Shown here: piece after piece, positions 38,295-47,002 of the stretch
How positions within the stretch are numbered: position 1 is the first letter of the stretch
How the letters are laid out: the number at the start of each line of letters is the position of its first letter
Assembly (NCBI RefSeq): GCF_001866055.1
Contig: NZ_MLQS01000017.1
Span: forward strand, 63,500-127,499
DNA: 64,000 bases
Direction of reading: 5' to 3'
Origin: Anaerobacillus alkalidiazotrophicus
Lineage (GTDB): Bacteria > Bacillota > Bacilli > Bacillales_H > Anaerobacillaceae
Made by a program: the position numbers and the translations under genes
Notes under the pieces: generated by a model
Database searches by the model: none
Seen by the model: only the letters and a program-made list of their open reading frames with translations
What the model was told of the DNA's origin: nothing

Positions 38295-39434
38295 ATGAAG
38301 GTTGTTATTGCACCAGATTCATTTAAAGAGAGTTTAACAGCGTTAGAGGTTGCAAATGCAATTGAAGAAGGTTTAAGTGAATTATTACCAAATGCCAATT
38401 ATGTTAAGATTCCAATGGCTGATGGTGGTGAGGGAACGGTTCAATCTTTGGTAGATGCTACAGGTGGGTTTATTGAAAAAGTTTCTGTAATTGGTCCATT
38501 GGGAAATAAAGTTGAAGCTTTTTATGGTTTGTTAGGCGATGGAAAAACAGCAGCGATTGAAATGGCCTCTGCATCTGGAATTCACTTAGTTCCCTTTGAA
38601 AAAAGAAACCCAATGAATACAACTACTTGGGGAACAGGTGAATTAATTATTGAAGCTCTAGACAAAGGTGTGGAAAAAATAATTATTGGTATTGGTGGTA
38701 GTGCTACAAATGATGGTGGTGCTGGAATGGTTCAAGCCCTAGGTGGGAAATTATTAGACAATGAAGGAAAGCAAATACCTTTAGGAGGTGCTGGTCTAGA
38801 GAAGCTCGCTCGTATTGATGTGTCAACTCTAGATCCTCGTTTGAAAGAGGTAACCATTGAAGTAGCTTGTGATGTTGATAATCCATTAACTGGACCAAAG
38901 GGTGCTTCTGCTATTTACGGTCCACAAAAAGGGGCAACGCCAGAGCAAATCGAATTATTGGATGAAAATTTAGCTATTTATGCTAGAATTATTGAACGTG
39001 ATTTAGGAAAAAGTATCGAACATGTCCCAGGTGCTGGTGCAGCTGGAGGACTGGGAGCAGGATTACTTGCTTTTCTCTCTTCAGAATTAAAAAGAGGTGG
39101 AGATTTAGTTATTGAAGCAACAAGGTTAGAAGAGGAAGTTCGTGATGCTGATTTAGTTATTACTGGTGAAGGTGGAATCAATCATCAAACTATTCACGGA
39201 AAAACTCCAACGTGTGTAGCTTTAACGGCAAAAAAACATGGTGTCCCGGTAATAGCAATCGCTGGAAGCTTAACGAACGATTACAAAAATGTGTATGATT
39301 ACGGAATCGACGCTTTGTTTAGTGTCGTACCAGGGATAGTTTCTCTAGAAGAAGCTCTTGAAAAAGGTTATGAAAATGTGAAAAATACGGCACGAAATAT
39401 TGTAGCGGTCATTAAATTTTTCATAAAAGAATAA
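38295..39434 (+). CDS. glxK: Glycerate kinase (GlxK/GarK family)
   Basis: A 379-residue intact glycerate kinase with GAAGGGGGAG before the ATG. It has KVVIAPDSFKESLTALEVANAI at the start, the PMADGGEGTV substrate loop, GIGGSATNDGGAGMVQALGG as the phosphate-binding glycine loop, and LVITGEGGINHQTIHGKTP near the end. It makes 2- or 3-phosphoglycerate from glycerate with ATP. The upstream transporter gene is broken, so glycerate must now come from inside the cell or through another carrier, and the gene may depend on read-through from the old operon promoter. Confidence 0.93.
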   Translation: MKVVIAPDSFKESLTALEVANAIEEGLSELLPNANYVKIPMADGGEGTVQSLVDATGGFIEKVSVIGPLGNKVEAFYGLLGDGKTAAIEMASASGIHLVPFEKRNPMNTTTWGTGELIIEALDKGVEKIIIGIGGSATNDGGAGMVQALGGKLLDNEGKQIPLGGAGLEKLARIDVSTLDPRLKEVTIEVACDVDNPLTGPKGASAIYGPQKGATPEQIELLDENLAIYARIIERDLGKSIEHVPGAGAAGGLGAGLLAFLSSELKRGGDLVIEATRLEEEVRDADLVITGEGGINHQTIHGKTPTCVALTAKKHGVPVIAIAGSLTNDYKNVYDYGIDALFSVVPGIVSLEEALEKGYENVKNTARNIVAVIKFFIKE

Positions 39435-39447
39435 TAGATGTAACAAA

Positions 39448-39486
39448 AGCTAATCAAGAGTATATTACTCCTGATTAGCTTTTTTA
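39448..39486 (+). terminator. Rho-independent terminator after glxK
   Basis: Nine-base stem AGCTAATCA/TGATTAGCT, extended by GAG/CTC inside, followed by TTTTTTAT. The T tract overlaps the left TTTAT of repeat A copy 2. Confidence 0.87.
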
Positions 39487-39698
39487 TCCCACTCTTAAGG
39501 GGCAAGTAAGACCCCCACCTCAAAACGTAAGAAAATCGAGAAGTTTAGGTGGGGGATAAACTGCCCCTAAAGGTCCGATATAGAATAACTTTCATCAGTG
39601 AAGCTGATGATTAGTTATTCTTATGCCCGTGGTATAAGTTGAACTAACAATCAGTGGGGGATGAAGGAAAAACCCCACTGATTGAAGTTCAGCTTTAT
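39483..39698 (+). repeat. Repeat family A, copy 2
   Basis: A 206-base core between two TTTAT motifs (39483-39487 and 39694-39698), nearly identical to 19887-20102 and 48311-48525. It lies directly in the T tract of the glxK terminator. The remaining stretch to 39899 shows no gene; a GGTATATG/CATATACC hairpin at 39839-39866 may end the minus-strand MATE gene. Confidence 0.75.
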
Positions 39699-39899
39699 AG
39701 AAATTATAAAATTATGAAGTTTGGAATGATGTCTAGGCACTTGCGCTTCCTCCGAAAATAAAAAAGGTTGAGCTAGAGTATTGTAGGAGGTATGCCGAGG
39801 GAGGTTGTGAAAAATTTGAGACCGTCCCCTAAGCATAAAGGTATATGTCAATAATGGCATATACCATCTTCAGCACGTCAACAGCCACCGTTGTGTTTC

Positions 39900-41300
39900 T
39901 TATTGTGATGTTGTTGAAACCTTTCCTTCAAAGGGGACTACTTCCTGTATTTCATCTTCATGAAGAATTAACTTCCGGTTTCGATAAAGTAGGAAACCTG
40001 ATAAGAAAAATGCTAGAGCGTCAGATATTGGGAATGCCATCCAAACACCATTTACACCGATAAAATGAGGTAATATTAATACTAATGGTATTAAGAATAA
40101 AAATTGTCTAGACATTGATAAGATTAACGCTTCTTTTACTTTCCCGAGTGCTTGGAAGATACCCCCACAAACAATAGGAACACCAATGAAGAAGGAAGCC
40201 GCAAATAAGATGCGTATTGCATCAGTACCAGAATCAATAACCGTAGGGTCGGATGAGAATATGGTTATAAATAATTTTGGGAAACTCATCATAATGAGAA
40301 ATATAGCTGTTGCTAAAAGAGTAGCAACCTTTAAACCGAGTAATACGGTTTGTTTTAAACGAGAAAAATTATTTGCACCGAGGTTATAGCCAATAATTGG
40401 TTGCATTCCTTGCATAATCCCCAAAAGAGGCATTAACATAAGCATTGAGATCCGTTGAATAATTCCATATAATCCTACGTGAAATTCAGTACCAAAACGA
40501 ATTAACATTGCGTTAATAGAAATCATCATAATACTTCCAGCAGCTTGCTGCATAAAAGCAGGAAGACCAACAGAAAGTACTTCTTTCATTATTATGAACT
40601 TCGGTTTAAGAGTAGTGACCGTAATGGAAAGCGAGCTTTTTCCAGATAAAAAGTATTGAAGTGTAATAATGGCTATTACTGCTTGTGCAAGAAGTGTAGC
40701 GTATGCTGCACCACGAATCCCCATCCCAAAGCCTAAAATAAAAATAGCATCTAAAATAATATTTAGTACTGATGAAATAATCATTAAATTCATTGCAAAT
40801 TTTGCATTTCCTTCAGAACGTACAATACTATTCGTTGAAAAACCAAATGAAAAGAAAAATGTTCCAAGCATTAGTGGAAACATATATTCATATGCATAGT
40901 TAAGAATATCTGATGTAGCACCAAACAAAACTAGCGTTGGCTTTAATAAGGTAAAGCCACCAATAAAGCCGATCAGACTAATAAAAAGGATCATTGTTAT
41001 TATATTTCCAAAGACTTGATTAGCTTCTCCAATTTTTTTGGCGCCTAGCTTTCTAGATATAACGGATGCTCCCCCAACGCCAATTGCAGCTGAAATTGCC
41101 ATAATAATCATTAGTACAGGAAATGATATAGTTAATCCGGCTACGGCAGAAATGCCTACTGCGTAAGAAATGAAGATGGTGTCTATGACATTATAAAGCG
41201 CCATAACAAACATGCCAATGACTGCAGGAACCGATAAATTCCTAAGCAGCTTTGGTATAGGTTCAGTTCCGAGGCGCTCACTTTGAAGTTTTTCTTGCAT
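39900..41300 (-). CDS. MATE-family multidrug efflux transporter (MepA-like)
   Basis: A 466-residue protein with 12 predicted helices in two MATE repeats. It opens with LGTEPIPKLLRNLSVPAVIGMFVMALYNVIDTIF, the family's first helix, and the second half has SVGLPAFMQQAAGSIMMISINAML. It exports cationic drugs or dyes using a proton or sodium gradient; the resemblance is closest to the MepA/DinF-like subgroup. The RBS on the minus strand is AAAAGGAG. A MarR repressor gene lies 39 bases upstream in the same direction, the same layout as mepR-mepA, so drug-induced release is likely. Confidence 0.9.
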   Translation of the reverse strand: MQEKLQSERLGTEPIPKLLRNLSVPAVIGMFVMALYNVIDTIFISYAVGISAVAGLTISFPVLMIIMAISAAIGVGGASVISRKLGAKKIGEANQVFGNIITMILFISLIGFIGGFTLLKPTLVLFGATSDILNYAYEYMFPLMLGTFFFSFGFSTNSIVRSEGNAKFAMNLMIISSVLNIILDAIFILGFGMGIRGAAYATLLAQAVIAIITLQYFLSGKSSLSITVTTLKPKFIIMKEVLSVGLPAFMQQAAGSIMMISINAMLIRFGTEFHVGLYGIIQRISMLMLMPLLGIMQGMQPIIGYNLGANNFSRLKQTVLLGLKVATLLATAIFLIMMSFPKLFITIFSSDPTVIDSGTDAIRILFAASFFIGVPIVCGGIFQALGKVKEALILSMSRQFLFLIPLVLILPHFIGVNGVWMAFPISDALAFFLSGFLLYRNRKLILHEDEIQEVVPFEGKVSTTSQ

Positions 41301-41339
41301 TATATTATTCTCCTTTTATGAATCTTGTTGGTTCATTAC

Positions 41340-41768
41340 CTATTTTTTGAAATTTTCTGTAATTCTCTTTAACCAAGCCAACAATAATTGCTTTTCTTCA
41401 TTTGAAAAGCCTTTCATTAGTTCGATTTCCATAGCCTTGGTACTCAACCATAACTTTTCTTCAAGAATTTTTCCTTTTTCTGTTAAGGTAATAATTTTCG
41501 AACGTCGATCAGTTTTACTATCATTCTTTTCTATTAACTGCTTTTTCAGCATTGAGTCAATGATTCCATTCATCGTCGACCCTTTAATAAAAAGGCGATT
41601 TTGTAATTCAGATTGTAGTTGTTCGCCATAGTTTACTAACATATAAAGTACTTTTGCTTGTGCAACCGTTAAATCATATTCTGATAGCTTGTGATTATAA
41701 GTATTTTGGATAAGGTGTGCAGCAACACCGATTTGGTAGCCAACCCTCTCGTCTAAATTTCGAATCAT
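41340..41768 (-). CDS. MarR-family transcriptional regulator (MepR-like)
   Basis: A 142-residue winged-helix repressor on the minus strand with AGGAGG before its ATG. The DNA-binding part is LQSELQNRLFIKGSTMNGIIDSMLKKQLIEKNDSKTDRRSKIITLTEKG, with the typical D-x-R-S/R wing. It is the first gene of a two-gene operon with the MATE exporter and presumably represses its own promoter upstream of 41768. Ligand unknown, most likely hydrophobic cations. Confidence 0.88.
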   Translation of the reverse strand: MIRNLDERVGYQIGVAAHLIQNTYNHKLSEYDLTVAQAKVLYMLVNYGEQLQSELQNRLFIKGSTMNGIIDSMLKKQLIEKNDSKTDRRSKIITLTEKGKILEEKLWLSTKAMEIELMKGFSNEEKQLLLAWLKRITENFKK

Positions 41769-41936
41769 AAAATGTTAGCCTCCTAAGTATTCTATAGATA
41801 ATAGTAGCAAATAAACAGGCAAGTAAGCAACAGAAGAGTTAGCCCCATAATTATTATTACACTGATAAAATATCCATTATCAGAGCATTAAGTTGCTTGT
41901 CTATAAAAGTAGTTTAAAAAATTCTGTAAATAATTC

Positions 41937-41992
41937 TAGACAGACAAACTATCTATCTATTATAATAAAAATAAGTTTTGCCCTAAGGAAAC
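41937..41992 (+). promoter_or_regulatory. Promoter with an MntR-like manganese operator
   Basis: TAGACA (41937-41942), an 18-base spacer and TATAAT (41961-41966) form a promoter. TTTGCCCTAAGGAAAC at 41977-41992 begins ten bases after the -10 and so covers the likely start of transcription. It differs by one base from the Bacillus MntR box as I recall it (TTTGCCTTAAGGAAAC) and sits in a longer palindrome AAATAAGTTT/AAACTTATTT. It points to manganese repression of the metal-binding lipoprotein gene at 42343, about 350 bases downstream. Confidence 0.65.
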
Positions 41993-42064
41993 TTATTTAT
42001 CTATATACAAAAAATAGATACATGCACAATTTTGTGATAAACACTATAAATTAAGATAAGTGAG

Positions 42065-42104
42065 TGAATTTCATAGTAGCGAAAATAAGCAATTATGAAA
42101 TTCA
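42065..42104 (+). promoter_or_regulatory. Inverted repeat in the long leader of the metal-binding protein gene
   Basis: Perfect 11-base arms TGAATTTCATA and TATGAAATTCA with an 18-base spacer, within the roughly 260-base leader before the small gene at 42232. It may be an RNA hairpin or a second operator. The spacer's GCGAAAATAAGC has no known riboswitch look. Confidence 0.35.
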
Positions 42105-42231
42105 TTAAAGTAAAAAAACACTTAAATATTTTACAGTTTTTTGTATAAATACTTGAGTGTTATATATTTTGATAAAATGTTTCCTTGAGGAAAGAAATTT
42201 CGTTTGGGGAAAAAGGAGGATTGTTGAACAA

Positions 42232-42321
42232 ATGAAAATTACAAAACGAATATCTTCAACACTAACTGTCTATTATGCTTTGATTGGATTATTGTTGTTA
42301 ACTTCGTTTTTTGTTATATAA
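42232..42321 (+). CDS. Tiny membrane peptide, 29 residues, upstream of the metal-binding protein
   Basis: ATG 42232 is ten bases after a very strong RBS, AAAGGAGGA. The 29-residue product has a basic start (MKITKRISS) and one hydrophobic helix ending at residue 29 (LIGLLLLTSFFVI). It ends 21 bases before the lipoprotein gene and is transcribed from the same MntR-like promoter. It could be a leader peptide, a small membrane protein helping the transporter, or the truncated start of a lost gene such as a sensor protein. The strong RBS argues that it is made. Confidence 0.5.
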   Translation: MKITKRISSTLTVYYALIGLLLLTSFFVI

Positions 42322-42342
42322 AGATTTGTGAGGAGTGAAAAA

Positions 42343-43251
42343 ATGTTTAGGAAGAAATTTTTAATATTTGTAAGTTTTATTTTTGTGTGTGGTTTATTAA
42401 TTGTTGGATGTAGTTCAGAAGAAACGGCTAAGTCAGAAGAAGATGGTTTGTTTATTACAACGAGCTTTTCTGTTTTAGGTGATATAATTTCGCAAGTTAC
42501 TAAAGAGCGTGCTACAGTTAATTATATTGTTCCTGTTGGAGAAGAGCCACATGAATATGAGCCAACCCCAGGAGACTTTAGTAGAATAAGCGACTCGTCT
42601 GTTTTTTACGTAAATGGTCTTGATTTAGAAGAATGGTTAGAAAAAGTAATTTCAAATATTTCAGATACAGATATTGTTACTCTTTCTGATGGTGTAACAG
42701 AAATCCCGTTGGTTGGTAATAATGAAGCCGATCCACATGCTTGGTTAAGTCCAAAAAATGTAATTATTTATGTAGAAAATTTGGTTGAAGATTTAATTAA
42801 AAGAGATCCTGAAGGAGAACTTATTTACCGTGAAAATGCGGAAGCTTACATCGCTGAATTACTAGAACTTGATAATTGGATTGTAGAGCAGTTTGAGCAA
42901 ATTCCAGTTGAGCATCGTGTTATTATTGTAAGTGAAAATGCTTTTAAATATTTTGGTAAAGATTATGGGTTCCATACGGAAGGAATTTGGGATATTAATT
43001 CATTAGAAGAAGGTACACCACAACAATATGCTCGTTTAAGTGATTTTGTTAGAGAAAATAATGTTCCCGCTTTATTTGTAGAGTCTACAATTGACAAACG
43101 TTATATGGAAATGATCTCTAATGAAACAGGTGTTGCAATTGCTGGTGAAGTATATACTGATGCAGTTGGAGAAGAAGGTAGCGGTGCCGAAAACTACATC
43201 GGTATGATGAAAGAAAATGTAAAAGTGTTTGTTGAAGGATTAAAAAATTAA
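42343..43251 (+). CDS. Metal ABC transporter substrate-binding lipoprotein (ZnuA/MntA, TroA family)
   Basis: A 302-residue lipoprotein; ATG 42343 follows AGGAGTGA. The lipobox is LLIVGCSS. The TroA fold shows TTSFSVLGDIISQVTKE, then the first metal His in GEEPHEYEPTPGDFSRISD, a second in NEADPHAWLSPKN, a conserved Glu/His stretch in the middle and SEEGTPQQY-like loop ISLEEGTPQQYARLSDF. There is no long His-rich loop of the classical ZnuA type, which favours manganese. The MntR-like box upstream agrees. No permease or ATPase gene is adjacent, so it is an orphan that must use a transporter encoded elsewhere. Confidence 0.85.
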   Translation: MFRKKFLIFVSFIFVCGLLIVGCSSEETAKSEEDGLFITTSFSVLGDIISQVTKERATVNYIVPVGEEPHEYEPTPGDFSRISDSSVFYVNGLDLEEWLEKVISNISDTDIVTLSDGVTEIPLVGNNEADPHAWLSPKNVIIYVENLVEDLIKRDPEGELIYRENAEAYIAELLELDNWIVEQFEQIPVEHRVIIVSENAFKYFGKDYGFHTEGIWDINSLEEGTPQQYARLSDFVRENNVPALFVESTIDKRYMEMISNETGVAIAGEVYTDAVGEEGSGAENYIGMMKENVKVFVEGLKN

Positions 43252-43292
43252 TATTAATTATAGAGGGCTGACACATTTTAGATTGTTGGTCC

Positions 43293-43353
43293 TTTATATA
43301 TTTTTATCGAATAATATTTTTCCGAAAAATATTATTCGATAAAAATATATAAA
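43293..43353. repeat. Perfect 61-base palindrome (30-base arms)
   Basis: Positions 43293-43322 and 43324-43353 are exact reverse complements around a single C at 43323. Both arms are A/T-rich apart from one ATCGAA and a CG at the centre. It lies between the converging metal-binding gene and the NSS symporter, directly against the terminator at 43353-43390. See the findings. Confidence 0.85.
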
Positions 43354-43390
43354 TAAAAACCAATCAGGCAAGCATCTGATTGGTTTTTAT
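43353..43390. terminator. Bidirectional terminator between converging genes
   Basis: Perfect 15-base arms ATAAAAACCAATCAG and complement with an eight-base loop. The A and T runs flanking the stem give a T tract in both directions, serving the plus-strand metal-binding gene and the minus-strand symporter. Confidence 0.87.
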
Positions 43391-43403
43391 TAGAATAATC
43401 AGT

Positions 43404-43455
43404 ATTTATAAATTTCTAACTTAGAAACTGTCTAGCTCCAGGCGCTTTTCTAGAG
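43404..43455 (+). repeat. Repeat family C, internally deleted copy
   Basis: Begins TTTATAAATTTCTAACTT and AGAAACTGTCTAGCTCC like the long copies, then jumps from CAGGCGC straight to TTTTCT, the closing end of the family. The middle part present at 49790-49936 is missing. Confidence 0.6.
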
Positions 43456-43462
43456 AACTTAA

Positions 43463-44812
43463 TTAAAATACACCGATTGAAGCTAAAAATACTATGAAGA
43501 TTGCGATAGGTGCAAAATACCTTAATATAAAGATCCAAGAATTACCTAGCAATGTATCACCAAAATCAGAAGCTTCAAGAGCATCTGATTTTTTCCAACC
43601 CCAACCAACGAATAAAGCGATTAATAACCCGCCAAGTGGGAGGAGAATATTTGATGCAATAAAGTCCATACTATCTAAAATACTAGCCCCAAAGAATGTA
43701 ATATGTGACCAATTTCCTTGGCTTAGTGAAGAAGGTACTCCAATGATAAAGATAATTCCACCGATAATAATAGTAGTTTTTTGTCTTGTCCAGTTAAACT
43801 TACGAATGAAATATGCTACTGCAACTTCTAATAATGAGACGGACGACGAAAGAGCCGCTACTGCTAATAAGAAGAAGAAGACTCCGCCGAATAACGTACC
43901 ATAAGCCATATTATCAAAAATACTAGGTAATGCGATAAAAACAAGACCTGGTCCTTCGTCAGGTTGAATCCCGAAAGCAAAGACTGCCGGGAAAATCATT
44001 AACCCTGCAATTAAAGCAAATACTGTATCTAAGGCTGCAACGCTAGCTGCGGCACCTGGTAACTTTTCTTTTTTAGATAAGTAACTCCCGTACGTAATTA
44101 AAGCTCCCATTCCTAAGCTTAAGGAGAAGAATGCTTGTCCAAGTGCTGCCAAGTAAACATTTGGGTCAGAAAGCTTGCTCCAGTCAGGTGTGAATAGAAA
44201 TGAAAGAGCATCAGACGCACCACCTAATGTTAAACTATACCCAGCAAGTATAATAACAAGAATTGCTAATAGTGGCATTAAAATCTTATTAGTTTTCTCG
44301 ATTCCTTTTTTTACTCCTACGTACACAATTCCGATAGTTAAAGCCATGAAAAGAAATTGCCATAATAGAGGTTGTAATGGATTTGTAATAAAATTAAGAA
44401 ACACATCAACGTACTGAGCATCATTTTCAACTGTTATACCTCCAGTTAAATAATGAATGAAGTATCTAACTGTCCAACCTGCTATTACTCCATAGAAAGA
44501 TAAAATGATAAATGCAGATGCAACACCCATAAAACCAGCAATTACCCAAGGTTTACCAGGCGCTATTTCTTCAAAAGAACCTACTACATCACTTTGAGCT
44601 CGTTTACCGATTGTAAACTCTGCCATAACAATTGGAATACCAATGAAAATAATGAAAAAGAAATATATAAGCAAAAATGCAGCTCCGCCATTTTCTCCTG
44701 TAACGTATGAAAACCTCCAAATATTTCCTAATCCAACTGCTGACCCCATTGCTGCCAAGATAAAACCTAACCTTGATCCCCACTGTTCACGGTTTGTGTC
44801 AATTTGACCCAT
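43463..44812 (-). CDS. Sodium-dependent NSS-family amino acid symporter
   Basis: A 449-residue membrane protein of the neurotransmitter:sodium symporter family with 11-12 helices. The start ATG at 44812 (MGQIDTNREQW) follows AAAGGAGG; an upstream in-frame ATG at 44857 has no RBS. The first helix GFILAAMGSAVGLGNIWRFSYVTGENGGAAF has the sodium-site Gly/Ala pattern with the unwound GLGN. AFFSLSLGMGALITYGSYL is helix 6 with its substrate site. Bacterial members (LeuT, MhsT, TnaT) carry hydrophobic amino acids such as Leu, Trp or Ala. Substrate unknown. Confidence 0.92.
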   Translation of the reverse strand: MGQIDTNREQWGSRLGFILAAMGSAVGLGNIWRFSYVTGENGGAAFLLIYFFFIIFIGIPIVMAEFTIGKRAQSDVVGSFEEIAPGKPWVIAGFMGVASAFIILSFYGVIAGWTVRYFIHYLTGGITVENDAQYVDVFLNFITNPLQPLLWQFLFMALTIGIVYVGVKKGIEKTNKILMPLLAILVIILAGYSLTLGGASDALSFLFTPDWSKLSDPNVYLAALGQAFFSLSLGMGALITYGSYLSKKEKLPGAAASVAALDTVFALIAGLMIFPAVFAFGIQPDEGPGLVFIALPSIFDNMAYGTLFGGVFFFLLAVAALSSSVSLLEVAVAYFIRKFNWTRQKTTIIIGGIIFIIGVPSSLSQGNWSHITFFGASILDSMDFIASNILLPLGGLLIALFVGWGWKKSDALEASDFGDTLLGNSWIFILRYFAPIAIFIVFLASIGVF

Positions 44813-44994
44813 GTTGTAAATTTCCTCCTTTAAACCGCTAAAATGTTTTTTTGCCATGTAATACTATATCATATTTATCTGATATTTCTATATTTTTTTA
44901 TAATAAAATTATTTTTTTGAAATAACAAATTATGGACGTGTTCATACTATTGTTTAACAATGTAAAATATAGAAATAAACTCCAAATTGAAAAT

Positions 44995-46521
44995 TTATAA
45001 AGTAGTACTGTTTTCGTTTACCTTTTTTAACGGTTGATCCGCTGGTCCTTCTATGACATTGCCATTGATAGAGAAACGCGAGCCGTGACAAGGACAATCC
45101 CAAGATTTTTCTCCTTCGTTCCATTCCACTTCACAACCTAAATGAGTACATGATGAATCTACAATGTGTAAATGTCCACTATCATCACGGTAAGCACCAC
45201 ACTTTTTACCATTTATAGTTACATGAGCTCCTTCCCCTTTTTTAACCTCTTTAGGATGCTTGTTTTTAATATCAATTTTGCCTTTGATAAATTGTAGAGT
45301 CACATCAGTATTATGTTGAACAAATGTCTTAATCGAAGGGTCACCCTTAAATCTTGATGGAGTAAAAAGAGCTTCGTACGGATGTCCTCCTTTGGTAATT
45401 AGATCACATAAAATCATTGCCGCGGCTGTTCCGTTTGTCATACCCCATTTGCGGTAGCCAGTAGCTATAAATATATTTTTATTATTTGATGTTATGGTTC
45501 CGATATAAGGAACTTTATCTAACGTATACAAATCTTGTGTAGACCAACGATATTCAATGTCGGTAACTCCAAGAATATTTTCGCCAAATGTAGCTAACGC
45601 TTCATAATGTCTCATAGTATTAACCCCATGACCCGTCTTATGACTTTCCCCACCAAGGAGAAGAAGGTTGTTCATACTTCGGACTGATCGTTTTGGAGTA
45701 TCTAAACTTAAGTACATTCCACCTGGATAAGGTTGTTTATTTTTAAAAGCAACAACATAGGACCGTTCTGCGTACATTCTTGTAAAATAATACCCCCCAG
45801 CGTCATAAAAAGGATAGTGGGAACAAGAGATAATCTGTTTACTCGTAATTTTTCTACCATTACGAGTGATTACTTTTGGAGACACTCCTGTTTCTACATC
45901 GACAGCTGTTGTATGTTCAAAAATATTGCCACCTTTGTCGATAATCGATTGAACAAGAGGAAGTAAATATTTTAATGGGTGAAACTGCGCTTGTCCTTCC
46001 ATTAAGATGGCTTTAATCATTGGTAAAGGAAGTGGTGTAGTTTCAACTAGCTTTCCTGTTATATTTAACTTTTCATATGCTTTTGCTTCTTTTTCTAACT
46101 TTTTAAGTTCACTTTTTGTATTCGTGTATATGTAGGCATTGTGTTCTTCGAGATTACAGTTTATATTTAGCGTTTGAATTGTATTTTTAATAAATGCCCG
46201 AGCTGCATCATTAGATTGGTAATACATTAACGCTTGTTCTACTCCGAAATGTTGGATTATTTCGTCATATATCAGTCCATGTTGTGCTGTTATTTTCGCA
46301 GTTGTATGTCCGGTTGTCCCAGATAAAATTCTGCCCGCATCAATTATTGTAACTTTTACCCCATTAAGACTAAGTAAATAGCCTGCTGTAATCCCTGTAA
46401 TTCCTCCACCTACAATGGTAACATCTGTACTTATGTCCGTTTGTAAGCTTTGAAAATGTGGGATCTCTAAATCATTTTGCCAATATGGTTCTGGTACTTG
46501 AGGCCATTTGCAATTCGTCAT
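44995..46521 (-). CDS. FAD-dependent oxidoreductase with C-terminal Rieske [2Fe-2S] domain
   Basis: A 508-residue fusion protein on the minus strand. ATG 46521 (MTNCKWPQVPEPYW) has GGAGAGTGA before it; a TTG 15 bases upstream is in the RBS. The N-terminal FAD part is of the DadA/glycine oxidase type: TDVTIVGGGITGITAGYLL is the dinucleotide fold, and GTTGHTTAKITAQHG follows. The last 85 or so residues form a Rieske domain with CTHLGC then CPCHGSRF, both Cys-His pairs intact. This fusion is widespread in Bacillaceae; the substrate is undefined but an amine or amino acid is likely. It is monocistronic and divergent from the L,D-transpeptidase. Confidence 0.9.
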   Translation of the reverse strand: MTNCKWPQVPEPYWQNDLEIPHFQSLQTDISTDVTIVGGGITGITAGYLLSLNGVKVTIIDAGRILSGTTGHTTAKITAQHGLIYDEIIQHFGVEQALMYYQSNDAARAFIKNTIQTLNINCNLEEHNAYIYTNTKSELKKLEKEAKAYEKLNITGKLVETTPLPLPMIKAILMEGQAQFHPLKYLLPLVQSIIDKGGNIFEHTTAVDVETGVSPKVITRNGRKITSKQIISCSHYPFYDAGGYYFTRMYAERSYVVAFKNKQPYPGGMYLSLDTPKRSVRSMNNLLLLGGESHKTGHGVNTMRHYEALATFGENILGVTDIEYRWSTQDLYTLDKVPYIGTITSNNKNIFIATGYRKWGMTNGTAAAMILCDLITKGGHPYEALFTPSRFKGDPSIKTFVQHNTDVTLQFIKGKIDIKNKHPKEVKKGEGAHVTINGKKCGAYRDDSGHLHIVDSSCTHLGCEVEWNEGEKSWDCPCHGSRFSINGNVIEGPADQPLKKVNENSTTL

Positions 46522-47002
46522 GTTGTCACTCTCCAAAAATTAATCAATACGTCTATTTTTTCCAAAATAAATAAAATAATGTTATAAAATTCGAATCGAT
46601 TTTATAGGGAATTTAAAATTAGGGGGGAATGACTTATAGTTTGTAAAAATTAATCTAGGCTTTCTTATTAGTTAATTGGAGGAAATCCAAAATTTACAAA
46701 ACAGTATCAGTTGGAATGATGGATTTCAAATGATCTCCTGTTCTAAAGCATATTAAATCAATAAAAGTGGGAGAAAAACTAAAAATAATTTTAAGACAAT
46801 AGTCCTTGCTAATTTAATAGATAAATAATGAATTAGTCATAGTTTTATGAAATAAGATAATCTCTAGTATTAGAGATTAAGGTGTATTTTATTGTTTTGT
46901 AAGTCCCATTTTGACAAAAACAAAAGAAATGGTAAGTGAAATATGAAATAATTGTTAAGATTTTGAAAAGTTTAAAAAGAGAAGGGAGAAGCCTAGGAGC
47001 CA
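46522..47002. other. Divergent intergenic region without a gene
   Basis: A/T-rich, 481 bases between the FAD-Rieske gene and the LysM gene. It should hold promoters for both. No repeat of the A, B or C family and no recognisable riboswitch were seen. Confidence 0.5.

Noticed and set aside
39651..39860. A 69-residue minus-strand open frame beside the MATE gene
   Set aside because: It overlaps repeat A and has no RBS; parts look like another short repeat fragment, but this could not be confirmed from one copy.
41993..42231. A manganese (yybP-ykoY) or other known riboswitch in the leader of the metal-binding gene
   Set aside because: The conserved sequence blocks of those riboswitches were not found; only a simple inverted repeat is present.
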